From Adiantum capillus-veneris (taxonomy: Eukaryota > Streptophyta > Polypodiopsida > Polypodiales > Pteridaceae), in contig CM043969.1 in assembly GCA_014529385.2 (NCBI GenBank), positions 26,427,946 through 26,491,945 of the forward strand: 64,000 nt of DNA. Direction: 5' to 3'. Numbering within the stretch: the stretch's first letter is position 1; the number at the start of each line of letters is the position of its first letter. Under the pieces are notes generated by a model, which was not told the DNA's origin, made no database searches, and saw nothing but the letters and a program-made list of their open reading frames with translations. A program made the translations under genes and the position numbers. Below, piece by piece: positions 10,873 through 21,273 of the stretch.

Positions 10873-11196
10873 TTAACATGAAAAAATATTTTTTGTACAC
10901 CATGTTATTGATGTACCAAGTGCTCGAAGCAAACCTTCATTCAGCATCATTTTCCTTATTGCCAATCGTATTTGATTGAGAAAAAAGACCACTAGATTGA
11001 TATATTTGGCATACACATCAAAGAGAGATGTTGCATTCAAATTTACATGCAAAATACCCATGTAATCTAAAGCATCTTGGTCCTTCAAGTTATCATCTTC
11101 AGTTGTTGGTAGAAAATATCTCTGATCAATTTGCATATGGACTCGCCAATTGAGTCCCATGTATCCAAATGTCTCCTCTAACAATTCTTCCAACAT
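10873..11196 (-). CDS. Hypothetical protein fragment, 107 aa
   Basis: This open frame on the minus strand starts at an ATG and has a mixed, protein-like composition without low-complexity bias. It contains an acidic segment (TTEDDNLKDQDALDYMG) and a leucine-rich C-terminal half. It matches no family I recognise. It sits between the two copies of the local direct repeat. It could be an exon of a decayed host gene captured there or a chance frame. Confidence 0.25.
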   Translation of the reverse strand: MLEELLEETFGYMGLNWRVHMQIDQRYFLPTTEDDNLKDQDALDYMGILHVNLNATSLFDVYAKYINLVVFFLNQIRLAIRKMMLNEGLLRALGTSITWCTKNIFSC

Positions 11197-11201
11197 GTGC
11201 G

Positions 11202-11535
11202 AATCTCTATCTCTCTCCTAAAATTGATACATCAAGAACTCTCTTATTGCATGATATATTTCACTACCTCTCATTCAAAGGGAACGATTAACACCATCAC
11301 AGAGAAAAGCGCAAAGGAGACAGATAGTTTCAAAAAGCTTCAAGGACGAAAACCTCACCATCCGGCAATCACACGGCTACCAACTGTCACAAAGCAACAA
11401 ATCTATAGCGACTCCATCATGGAATTAAAAGACATCCAAACTTCCATCCTACAAGACTATGCAATTAGCAGTGATATCTGCTAGGGTGTCAAAGTCCGCT
11501 GACATTTTTCCAATGGCCAAACAACTACATACTAC
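11202..11535 (+). repeat. Diverged direct repeat, copy 2 of 2
   Basis: This is the partner of 9824-10160. The coding-like frame is open here over 11197-11484. Confidence 0.8.
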
Positions 11536-12344
11536 TTGGTACCAATTATTGTATGTGCCTGGTACAAATATGCCGAAGGTCAACTCGAGTTTCATGGTAC
11601 TTCTGACTTTGGCACATCCTGCCTAAGCAACATTGATTGGGTTAAAGCAAAATTTCACACAGAGAAAATACCAAAATCCTCTACATCAATGCCGATGATT
11701 TGTTGCATTCACTGACAGTTGAAACCACTTGAGCTCGCAAGGTACTCATTCTTACCCAAAATGGGGCTATTTTCCCATTGTCATGTTTAGAGTTTGGGAG
11801 AGGACTATCAAAAACAACATATATTATTGTTTTCATTCCATTCTCCCATACCATTTCCACAATATATCTGGGAAAATCCTATGTAATAACCCCCACCGCA
11901 ACATGATCATGTTTGAAAACTACCCTAAACCATGAATGTGCGCTAACTTTTGGATGTCTGCATCAGGGATTGATGAGATTATCACTCACCATACCTCAAT
12001 GATCACCTATTTAGAGGCAAGGAAAAAAATCCATGCAGTGAACATATACCATCCAGAAACCTTACCTTATCGTACCCGATCATTGGTACGAAGCCCACAA
12101 AACTTATTTCTCTCGCCTTGAGTACAGCCCATGGATGTGTCAAACAATCGCAAAACACCCGCAGTGAATGGAAGGAAATGAGTCCAATCGCCGCCGCAGG
12201 CTACAATTGGAAGGTAGAGGTTCACCGCATCTATGGTGAAGAGAATCCCATGTAAATAATTTCTTTTGCAATTTTTGTATCTTTCTTTATGTCTATAGTA
12301 CCACAAGAATAAAATTGTCATTTTGTATGTCTCTTTTAAAATCT
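11536..12344 (+). pseudogene. Unrecognised decayed coding-like stretch
   Basis: Several short frames read as plausible protein, for example GTSDFGTSCLSNIDWVKAKF near 11600 and frames at 11729-11935 and 11936-12121. They break every 60-70 codons and no domain is recognised. It may continue the sequence of the repeat copy before it. The call rests only on composition. Confidence 0.25.
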
Positions 12345-13112
12345 TCTAACTCTCTCTCTTACACAAAATATCTCTAATTGGTCTCTACAAAAACTAGCTT
12401 TTGAACATTGAGAATAGCAGAATTAAGAGAATTATAGTCAACATTTTTATGATACTACTTTGAGAACATAGAGGGTGAACTTAATTAGCGATAGCAACAC
12501 AACCATTATATTTAATAACTTGGCATGAAAAATTGATTAAATTAGCTAAATCATCATTGGATCCCTTGAGAGGTCAACCAATAGGCTTTAGGCACCTTAT
12601 GCCAGCAACATGGAGAGCAACTTGACGAGAACTTGACATGTGTCCTTGTTGCTTCTTTAGGCAAGGCTTGACTTGTTTTGGGTGTGTGTGCTCTCTCTCA
12701 TGCTCCTACAATGAGGACTTGCCCGCCCATGAATAGGGATGCTTGTTGACTTTTGGAAGACCTTGAGCCCCTCAAGCACCTTAGCACCTTAGTCATTAAG
12801 AACCTCAAGCACCTTAGTCACCAAGCATGACAAGCACCTCAAGCTTGGGTTGGGTTCCCACATCAAGCACAACCCTCGCTTGCCTAAGGTCATTTAGGAC
12901 TTTTAGCACTAGTTAACCTTTGCAACTCTTTAATGAATCTAACCCTAAGGTCTTTAAGCTCCATTAGCTAGCCTTGCTCTTTGATAAACCATCTCTTATT
13001 TGGACCCCTTTAACCTTGGCCCCGTGTTGAGATAGATCCATAAGCACATGTCTATATTCTAACCCTTGTTCTTGTTTATTCTCCCACATTAAATGATCAG
13101 TTTAATATGAAA
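12345..13112 (-). repeat. Inverted, partial gypsy LTR
   Basis: Read on the minus strand this matches the gypsy LTR family seen at 14301, 43109 and 53397. It has the ATTAAAC...AATGTGGGAGAATAAAC start region, the GGTGCTTGAGG minisatellite, and the tail with GTTGCTATCGCTAATTAAG. The first about 35 bases of the LTR and an internal block of several hundred bases are missing. It is joined directly to plus-strand integrase sequence at 13113, so the junction is a rearrangement. Confidence 0.8.
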
Positions 13113-13940
13113 AATAATTTGAATTTTTGTTCGGTCTATCACCCACAAACGGATGTCCAATCTTATGATTCTCGATCTACTAAAGAATTATGGTAGAGAA
13201 GTAGATCAGCACTCACAATGGGAGAAGTACTTACCCCTTGTAGAGTATGCGTACAATAATATTGTCCATACTACTATAGGAAAGACACCTTTTGAGATCA
13301 TATAGGAAAGACACAAAAGTCCCTTGCTACTTAAAGTACATGGGAAGATCTTCGTTGTTCCCGATGAGTATAGTCGTAACCTACAAGAATCTTTTCAAAA
13401 TATTAAGAAGGCTATATCCATCTCTCAACAAAGGCAAAAAGTTGTTGCTGATAAGCACAGAAGGGCCTTAACTTTCAAAGAACATGACTAGGTCTTACTC
13501 AAGTTTCCCAAGGCTTTATTAAGAAAACAATGGGCAAAAATCCTACGGGCCATCAAAAGTATTATGCTAAAGTAGCAAAAATATACTATGGTCCTTTTCA
13601 AATCTTGAAGTCAATTAATGACATGGCTTATAAACTCAACTTTCCCAACCATTGGCTCATAGACAATGCTTTTAATGTAAGCCTACTTAAGCCCTACAAA
13701 GGAGAGCCACCAAGAGAACCAATTATTGAAGACCCTCCAGAAATCGAAGACCAAGAAGAGGTGGCACAACCCAAATCTATCCTTTGGCATGAAGACAAGG
13801 TACTACAACATGGTAAGACTCTCCAACGGTATCTTATTAAATTCAAACATTATCGTTTTGAAGATGCTAGATGGATGCAAAGAGTACAGCTTAAGGATAG
13901 TATGAACCTTGTCGATGTTTACAATGCTACTTTAGAGTAA
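13113..13940 (+). pseudogene. gypsy integrase C-terminus with chromodomain (E1)
   Basis: The stretch starts inside integrase at a YHPQTDxQ motif. It continues through the LLKVHGKIFVxDEYSR region and an open frame from 13530 (TGHQKYYAKVAKIYYGPFQIL...HVSLLKPYKG type). It ends in a chromodomain-like segment (QRYLIKFKHYRFEDARW). The catalytic core and everything upstream are absent, and there are stops near 13302 and 13489. Such a chromodomain tail marks the chromovirus branch of Ty3/gypsy. A sister copy lies at 46480-47230. Confidence 0.85.
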
Positions 13941-14300
13941 GTTAATGTACATGTTTCTTTTAAATGACCAATGTTTTTGTTTTATAGGACTAATTCTCTT
14001 TTTTGTGTGCACAAATTGAGTAGTATGCATGCTTAGAATCATGTTTATCTTGATGGCGTCTCTCAAACACCAAATAGAAATTGTCCCTCTACTTGGAACT
14101 ATGATATGGACTAAAGAGCAGACATGCTTGCGGCGGCAGCTAAGTCTCCCAAGCCCCAAAATGGATTAGTCATCCATTTTGGAATGATGTTGTAGGGTAA
14201 AAAGGAATCCTCTATCCGCTAAGAAACATCGACTAATGACTAAGGCTTTATCTCTTTCACCTCATAGTCAAGGACGACTATGATTTCAAGAGAGAGGTAA

Positions 14301-15760
<1,460 letters not shown>

Positions 15761-15789
15761 ATTGTCACTACTCCATTCTAATTTTCTAA

Positions 15790-16325
15790 GCTTTCAAAGT
15801 TTACATTTTCTCGCAGCTTGGGATGCAAGCACGCCATGAACTTGTCTAGCTTGAAGTGTTCCCCATTAGCCAATTGCATGGCTACCGCCAATTTTGCCCA
15901 ACATGCTTCAAAAGAATCAAGAAACAGATTGAAATCCTCACTTACATCTTGCTTAAGAGCCTTTAGCTTCGGATTCGTCTCAATTAGAGATGTCTCTTTG
16001 CAAAAATTGTATAGAAATTACGCCCGTAGAGCTGGCCATGCATGCCTCAACTCGTGTTTCAAAGCTTTAAACCACACCTTGGCTTTGGCGTGCATCACCA
16101 AGGAAAAAGTCTACATCTTGCTATCCTCGTCAGGCATATTTAGTGATAGCATGTACAGCTCAAAATCTGCAATCCACTCGTCTCGATTCTCCTTGCCTGT
16201 GAAAATTGGTCCATAGCTTCATTTGGCCATGCTTACCAACGCAAAAAATTGTGCCTTTTTGCTAACCTAGGAGAAATCAGTGAGCTCCTCAATGGGGGCT
16301 CTAGAAGATGGAGAGGTGGAATCAG
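15790..16325 (-). pseudogene. gypsy gag fragment (Retrotrans_gag type)
   Basis: On the minus strand the frame reads FTGKENRDEWIADFELYML, then an AKAKVWFKALKHELRHAW block and LKALKQDVSEDFNLFLDSF. This is the family's capsid-domain pattern (FxGxxxxxxWxxxxExYF, then AxxWF). Stops near 16219 and 16040 break it. It lies tail-to-tail with the plus-strand LTR ending at about 15760, so the two are not one element in their present arrangement. Confidence 0.75.
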
Positions 16326-16378
16326 GAACACACTCAAAACGCACATACAGGGATTTAATATTTACGTAATTACATCAA

Positions 16379-16444
16379 ATTTTGTGTGATCACAAGGTCT
16401 TATTGACACATTTACATGATCACAGTAAACATGATCACACAAAA
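16379..16444. repeat. Inverted repeat with TGTGTGATCA arms
   Basis: TTTGTGTGATCA is met about 40 bases later by its reverse complement. It lies at the left border of the structured block. Confidence 0.7.
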
Positions 16445-16478
16445 ACCGGTTTAGGGTGACTTGCAAACCCACAAAACT

Positions 16479-16564
16479 CCCGCCGGGCTTTTTTGTTTCC
16501 CCGGCGAGCCGGGCTTTATTAATACCCTTGCGGGCCCGTCGGGGAAACAGAGAAGCCCAGCGGG
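16479..16564. repeat. GC-rich 28-bp-arm hairpin
   Basis: Arms 16479-16506 and 16537-16564 match at 24 of 28 positions. Three of the four mismatches are G-T pairs on the plus strand, so 27 of 28 could pair in plus-strand RNA. The 30-base loop is itself GC-rich. A further GGGCCC/GGCCCGC palindromic stretch follows at 16586-16611. Confidence 0.85.
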
Positions 16565-16627
16565 CTGTTAGCGTTCTATATACGCGGGCCCAATCAGGCC
16601 CGCTGGGTGTATTACCGCTTTCGCCTT

Positions 16628-16629
<2 letters not shown>

Positions 16630-16706
<77 letters not shown>
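16630..16706. repeat. (GA)n microsatellite
   Basis: About 38 GA units, followed by more GA-rich sequence to 16762. Confidence 0.95.
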
Positions 16707-16708
<2 letters not shown>

Positions 16709-16950
16709 TTTGCGCCACCTTTGCAGGTACTTCGAGAGGAGAGAGGAGAGAGGGAGAGAGGGTGTCATGTCGAAGCGTGCTCTGTGTCGCAGTGCACGGC
16801 CATAGCAGAGTACCTGACCACACGATCCGGGTATGTGTTGTGTGTGTGTGTATACGTTGTGTGGTAGCCTGCCTTTTGTCATAGTGCACGGCAGGTACCT
16901 TACACACAATGGGAGTGTGTGTGTAAGCTATTCTCTGGAACAGTGCTTAT

Positions 16951-17360
16951 CACGGGGGCATCACCTCGATGACGCGGCAAAGATGGTGTCCTTGTGGTAA
17001 GTATTGGCTTACTGTCTGGGTACTACGTCGGTAACGCGGCGAATCTAGTATCCTTATGGTAAGTCAAATTCCCTTCCCCTTTCTCAAAAAACATATGGGC
17101 ATCGGTCGGTAACGCGGCTATATGATGTTCGTATGTAGGCCATTGTTTTTCCTTAGATTCAGGCGGCACTCGGTCAGTAACGTGGCTAATACAGTGTCGT
17201 TTGCTAGAAGCATATGTTTTTGCATAAATGTGGCGTTCAGGTCATTAACCCGGCCGTACGAACGTCATATAATTTGTATGTGCATGTGCAGTTAATTTTT
17301 AAGTATTAAGTATATGAAATACTTGGTCGGTAATGCGGCTGTGAAGAGTATTTCATATAC
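16951..17360 (+). repeat. Array of six hairpins, shared loop, unrelated stems
   Basis: Hairpins (arm/arm): 16951-16965/16985-16996 (imperfect), 17018-17024/17047-17053 (7 bp), 17092-17103/17124-17135 (12 bp), 17160-17170/17193-17203 (11 bp), 17228-17238/17260-17270 (11 bp), 17310-17323/17347-17360 (14 bp). Every loop of 19-23 bases contains a close variant of GGTCGGTAACGCGGCT. The stem sequences differ completely from one unit to the next, yet pairing is kept. About eleven pairs are G-T on the plus strand and none is A-C, which suggests selection for a plus-strand RNA. GTAAGT occurs just after units 1 and 2. The array precedes the kinase ORF on the same strand. Its function is unknown. Confidence 0.9.
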
Positions 17361-17450
17361 AAAATGTATGAATTGTTTGATTTTGTTGTTTTTAACTGTC
17401 TATTTGAAATTATATACTAGCTAATCATATTCAAAAGAATACTTTATTCA

Positions 17451-17640
17451 TCAATCATCGCTATTTTAACTGTTCTATTTATATAGAAAACTTTATTCAT
17501 CAATCATCACTATTTTAAATGTTCCATTTATATAAAATACTTTATTCATCAATCATAGATATTTTAAATGTGTCATTTATATAGAATACTTTATTTATCA
17601 ATCATCGCTATTTTAAATGTTCCATTTATATAAATTACAT
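17451..17640. repeat. AT-rich tandem repeat, ~49-bp unit, four copies
   Basis: Units beginning ACTTTATTCATCAATCAT start at 17451, 17490, 17539 and 17588. Two weaker relatives with ATCGCT...CATTTACATAAATTC follow near 17713 and 17823. No coding sequence is seen in 17361-18260. Confidence 0.85.
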
Positions 17641-18260
17641 GTAAAAAATTATTTGCACACAAATTGCATGTTTAATATTCGTTTTTAATCTTTTTAAAGG
17701 ACTCTCAAGCATTATCGCTAGTTTTAATGCTTCATTTACATAAATTCTCTACAAAAATCTAAATACATACAATTTGCATGTTAAATATTCTTTTGTATCT
17801 TTTTAAAATCATCAATATATCATCGCTTTTTGATTGCTACATTTACATAAATTCTATATAAAAAAGTGTGTGAACACAATTTGCTAGTCCAATTTGTATA
17901 CTTCTAATGTTTTAAATGTTTTTGAAGATTTTAAGTCGGTGTGTGCTTTGTTTGAATTAGTATGTGCGCACGGAGAAAAATATAAGTTAAAAATTCAATA
18001 TATGCTATAATGTTAAAGACCGTTAACATGTATTGTTTGATCTGAATTAAGTTCTTATAAACCATTTGTTTGAACTGCTTTTTACACGTGTAATAGATTG
18101 CAATTTTAAATTGAAGATTATATTCAATTTTTATCAATATTTCCATAACATTTGTTAAAGTCTTCAAGTGGTGGTTAAGAGTTTACCTGAGATAGTGTGA
18201 GAGTGGTAGTGTCATTCGCAACCATGAATTTGTATTTGATATGCTATTTTTGTATTTTCC

Positions 18261-18262
18261 AG
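18261..18262 (+). promoter_or_regulatory. Possible 3' splice site before the kinase ORF
   Basis: A T-rich tract ending TTTTTGTATTTTCCAG lies eight bases upstream of the ATG at 18270, as expected of a plant intron acceptor. An intron starting at one of the upstream GTAAGT sites would remove the hairpin array. This is inference from sequence alone. Confidence 0.4.
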
Positions 18263-18269
18263 TGCAAAT

Positions 18270-18734
18270 ATGACGCCAGATCAAAAGAAATGTATTATGC
18301 GTGCCATTCGTAAAGAATGTATTTTGGTAATCTCATCATGTGCAGTTGATCGCATACAGCAGATTAGTGAAAGCGATGTCTACATCAAAGACATCACTAG
18401 CGCTATATGGGAGAACACAGAGCGCAGGTTGCGACTTGAAGGCCAATACGAGTTGTTGAGTCCAGCTAGGATACGAGAATTTGACCCCCACCACAAAGTT
18501 AGGACAGTGTTGGGCAATATGAAAGTATGTTGCAGAGACTTAAAGGAAGATATCCCACCTGCTTGCGACATGTCAAAGTGAGAGCTCTGGGATAAATTGT
18601 GGGAAGAACAGAAGGTAAAGATGAAGCGTGTGAAAGCGCAGGAGCAAGAAGCTTTACCCAAGAGATTGAAGATGGCAAAAGATGCACAAGCAGCTTTGTG
18701 AGGTCGATCCGATGCCAGCGGCACCGGCACAATC
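18270..18734 (+). pseudogene. N-terminal extension of the kinase ORF, two in-frame TGA
   Basis: The ATG at 18270 opens a frame that stays in phase with the kinase ORF but meets TGA at 18579-18581 and at about 18702-18704. Both fit CGA (Arg) to TGA. The encoded 155 residues are charged and probably helical, with a KLWEEQKVKMKRVKAQEQEA coiled-coil-like segment. They match no family I recognise. Either this is a mutated N-terminal domain of the kinase, or the kinase now starts at the ATG at 18735. Confidence 0.55.
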
Positions 18735-19790
18735 ATGCGCACTGCTTTAAATTCAAAGTGCGCTCATCTTGTCGGCATCCCTCACGAAGCCTTGGTAGAA
18801 GGTATGAGGATTGGAGCAGGCTCCTTCGGTGTGGGCACATTGTACACCATCAAAGGCATCTCATTTTTTCCAGACCACAATACATATGTGGGAAAATGTT
18901 ACAAGGGAGGGAGTGAGGAAAAATTTGACAGCTTTCAGACAGAGCAAGGAATGCAAATGCTTCACCCCTCCATTGTAAGGTGCATTGGGCTTACTACAGA
19001 AGCTCCTTGGATCACGATATTCCCATACTACAATGGGGGTACCGTAGGCGACATGATGTGCCGCTTACCGTTCGCTCACGGATCGTTCAGACGACACATG
19101 CACAGGCTACAACACAGTTGGAGATCATTGCCTATAGCAAACAACCCTGTAAGCGAGCTAGACATGGTGCGGATCAAAGCAATGGTCGAGCAGATGCCGA
19201 CAATTTGTCATGCCTTAATCGACGGCATTACGGCTGCCCACTCGACCGGTATAGTGCACAGCGACCTACACCCCTTCAACGTAATGTTGGACTTTACTCG
19301 CACCAATAAACCTCGCGTCGGTATCGTTGATTGGGGTATGATGCTGAGAACACTTGCTAAGCACATAGCAAATAATTATTTGTCTCCAAGCGCACAGTCG
19401 GACGAAGCAGTTTGTAATGCACAGAGAGTAGGGAACACCGAGATGGCTAAGGGACCGTGGATTGCTCCCGAACTATACGATCCACGGTGCGCAGATGCAT
19501 ACTCAAAAGCCAACGACATTTATGCATTGGGCTACCTGTTTGACATGCTGGCAGATTTTTGGAGTGCAGCCAAAAAATTTAATTTTCCAAACGAAGTTTT
19601 TCACCACCCGGACGAAGATGTTATGAGGGCTATTCGAATTAAAGTAGATTGTTGGATGAAGTTAAAAGAGCAGGACCAAAGAAGGAATGCTTTTAACGTG
19701 TTGATATTTTTCAAAGAACATTTAAAGACAGACCCTAATCTTGTGCAACGTCCACTTGTTGAACTTGCACCATCATTTTATCCGATTTAA
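18735..19790 (+). CDS. Divergent protein kinase domain protein, 351 aa
   Basis: The frame carries the kinase signature in order. A glycine-rich loop GAGSFGVG (residues 27-34) comes first, then a lysine in YVGK (54) and a glutamate at 70. The catalytic loop HSDLHPFNVML has Asp177 and Asn182. The metal-binding motif is DWG (199-201) in place of DFG, followed by IAPEL (Glu246) and helix-F Asp261. All catalytic residues are present, so activity is possible. HSD for HRD and DWG for DFG make it unusual. It has no transmembrane or receptor part. It lies between the hairpin array and a RING-finger ORF on the same strand. A host or transposon-captured kinase is possible; the substrate is unknown. Confidence 0.8.
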   Translation: MRTALNSKCAHLVGIPHEALVEGMRIGAGSFGVGTLYTIKGISFFPDHNTYVGKCYKGGSEEKFDSFQTEQGMQMLHPSIVRCIGLTTEAPWITIFPYYNGGTVGDMMCRLPFAHGSFRRHMHRLQHSWRSLPIANNPVSELDMVRIKAMVEQMPTICHALIDGITAAHSTGIVHSDLHPFNVMLDFTRTNKPRVGIVDWGMMLRTLAKHIANNYLSPSAQSDEAVCNAQRVGNTEMAKGPWIAPELYDPRCADAYSKANDIYALGYLFDMLADFWSAAKKFNFPNEVFHHPDEDVMRAIRIKVDCWMKLKEQDQRRNAFNVLIFFKEHLKTDPNLVQRPLVELAPSFYPI

Positions 19791-20054
19791 ACATTTCTAT
19801 GATATACATGTCTTGTCAAGTGTATTCAAATTTCTATTGAAGTGTATTATCTGGTTTGAAGTGGTTCACCTAATTGAGTCAATTATCTTTAATCATTTCA
19901 AATTTGTCATTTAACTGTCAATATTTCAAATTTGCCTTGTGGTTCAATTAGTCGCATTTGAAGTGGTGGTTTTTAGTGGATTCCGCGCAGTGTCCCAATG
20001 AGTGAGAATATATATTTGCCAATGATATTGAATATTTTCCACTCTGTTGATTGT

Positions 20055-20056
20055 AG
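20055..20056 (+). promoter_or_regulatory. Possible 3' splice site before the RING ORF
   Basis: TCTGTTGATTGTAG precedes the ATG at 20069 by 12 bases. If real, 19791-20056 would lie in an intron joining the kinase and RING frames in one transcript. No donor was established. Confidence 0.3.
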
Positions 20057-20068
20057 CTCTAAGAGAAA

Positions 20069-21103
20069 ATGGTCAATCAAGAACAAGATATTGGCATCCA
20101 ATCATTGCCTGATGATCAACAAAAAGCGGCTATTGATGCATTTCAACACATGAAGTCTCTGGCACACGGCATGTCGGCACAACAAGCAACGCGTACTGCT
20201 CACCGACTCTCAAAGTGGGCAAATCCAAACCATATGCACTGGAAAGAGATCAATAAAGAAGTGACAAAGGACATGATCAAGACAATATGGCCATGTGAGG
20301 ATGCAAAGATCAAGAAAGGAAGGTGGAAGGTTTCGAAGTGCACCCATGATGGTATCAAAGATAACGCTGAGAGGATTTATTTGGAGGTTTATGGCCATCC
20401 CCTGCACAATGCAAATTGTGCGCTATATTTTTCCAAAATGTTATATGTTCACTTTGTGCAATAGCGACCAGTAGACTTCTCGTCAAAGGAGACAACTGTT
20501 GCCACTCTTGATTTAAGGGAGAGTTGTGTCACTTTCACCCGAGATGAGCTGGCATTGATAGTGGAAGGCGCCGACCTATAGTTAAAGAGAGAGAAGGATA
20601 TTTACACGAAACAATTGGTAGAGAAAGATGCAGAAATAACACGTCTTTCTATAGCCACCCAAACATCGCAACCCTCACAAGTCCGGATGGCGAAAAGCAT
20701 TCACCGCTTAAGTCAGGACATTCAAACCCTAACACAGTGAGTGAATCCAACACCTGTACAAGGGACACACATCAGCCACCTTATCTTGCATCCGGAGTTT
20801 GTCCCCTCGTCTACTTCAAATGCATCCTCATCTTCCCAATGTCCAGTTTGCTACAAGAGGTTTGATGTATGGAGTGGGTACTATACATTGACATGTGGTC
20901 ACTATTATCATTTAGTTTGTCTTATTCGTTTGATGCAAAACAATAGTCGATGCGCAATGTGTTCACAAGATATTCCACAAGAAATGTATATTATGTTTGG
21001 CATGGCAAACGAATATAAATTCAAGCAAGCACGCCTAGATACCCCTAGCACAATTAGAAATCTGTTTGATGAGCAAGATGCTGCTTCAGGGCAACACAAT
21101 TGA
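20069..21103 (+). pseudogene. RING-H2 finger protein frame with three in-frame stops
   Basis: A single frame runs from the ATG at 20069 to TGA at 21101 (345 codons). It is interrupted by TAG at 20462, TAG at about 20579 and TGA at 20738, each explicable as CAG or CGA with C-to-T change. The N-terminal 131 codons are open. A charged coiled-coil-like stretch follows (LKREKDIYTKQLVEKDAEI). Near 20840-20963 is a RING-H2 pattern C-x2-C-x14-C-x-H-x2-H-x2-C-x10-C-x2-C (CPVC...CGHYYHLVC...CAMC). RING proteins act as ubiquitin E3 ligases. The intact zinc ligands against several stops suggest recent loss, or a need for readthrough. It is on the kinase strand and convergent with the hAT transposase. Confidence 0.7.
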
Positions 21104-21273
21104 GATCGACAAACTATGTACTATCGAGAATATGAAGCATTGTAATTACTCTTTTGACATTTGCTCATTCTACTCTGAAGCTATTTTGAATCAGTTGAGT
21201 TGTTATCTGGTTCTATGTCTGAGTGTTGTGGTTCTCCTTGTAATTCAATCTCCACATCTATTATCAAATTCTC

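Noticed and set aside
9824-11535. Short LTR retrotransposon with the two direct repeats as LTRs
   Set aside because: No TG...CA termini, primer binding site, purine tract or target duplication could be found.
16951-17360. CRISPR-like or integron attC-like array
   Set aside because: The conserved part is a hairpin loop and the spacers are irregular (about 15-40 bases). The stems vary, the genome is a plant nucleus, and no cas or integrase gene is present.
18270-21103. Organelle-type U-to-C RNA editing of the stop codons
   Set aside because: The surrounding DNA is nuclear and transposon-rich. Such editing is known for organelle transcripts, and methylation-driven decay is simpler.
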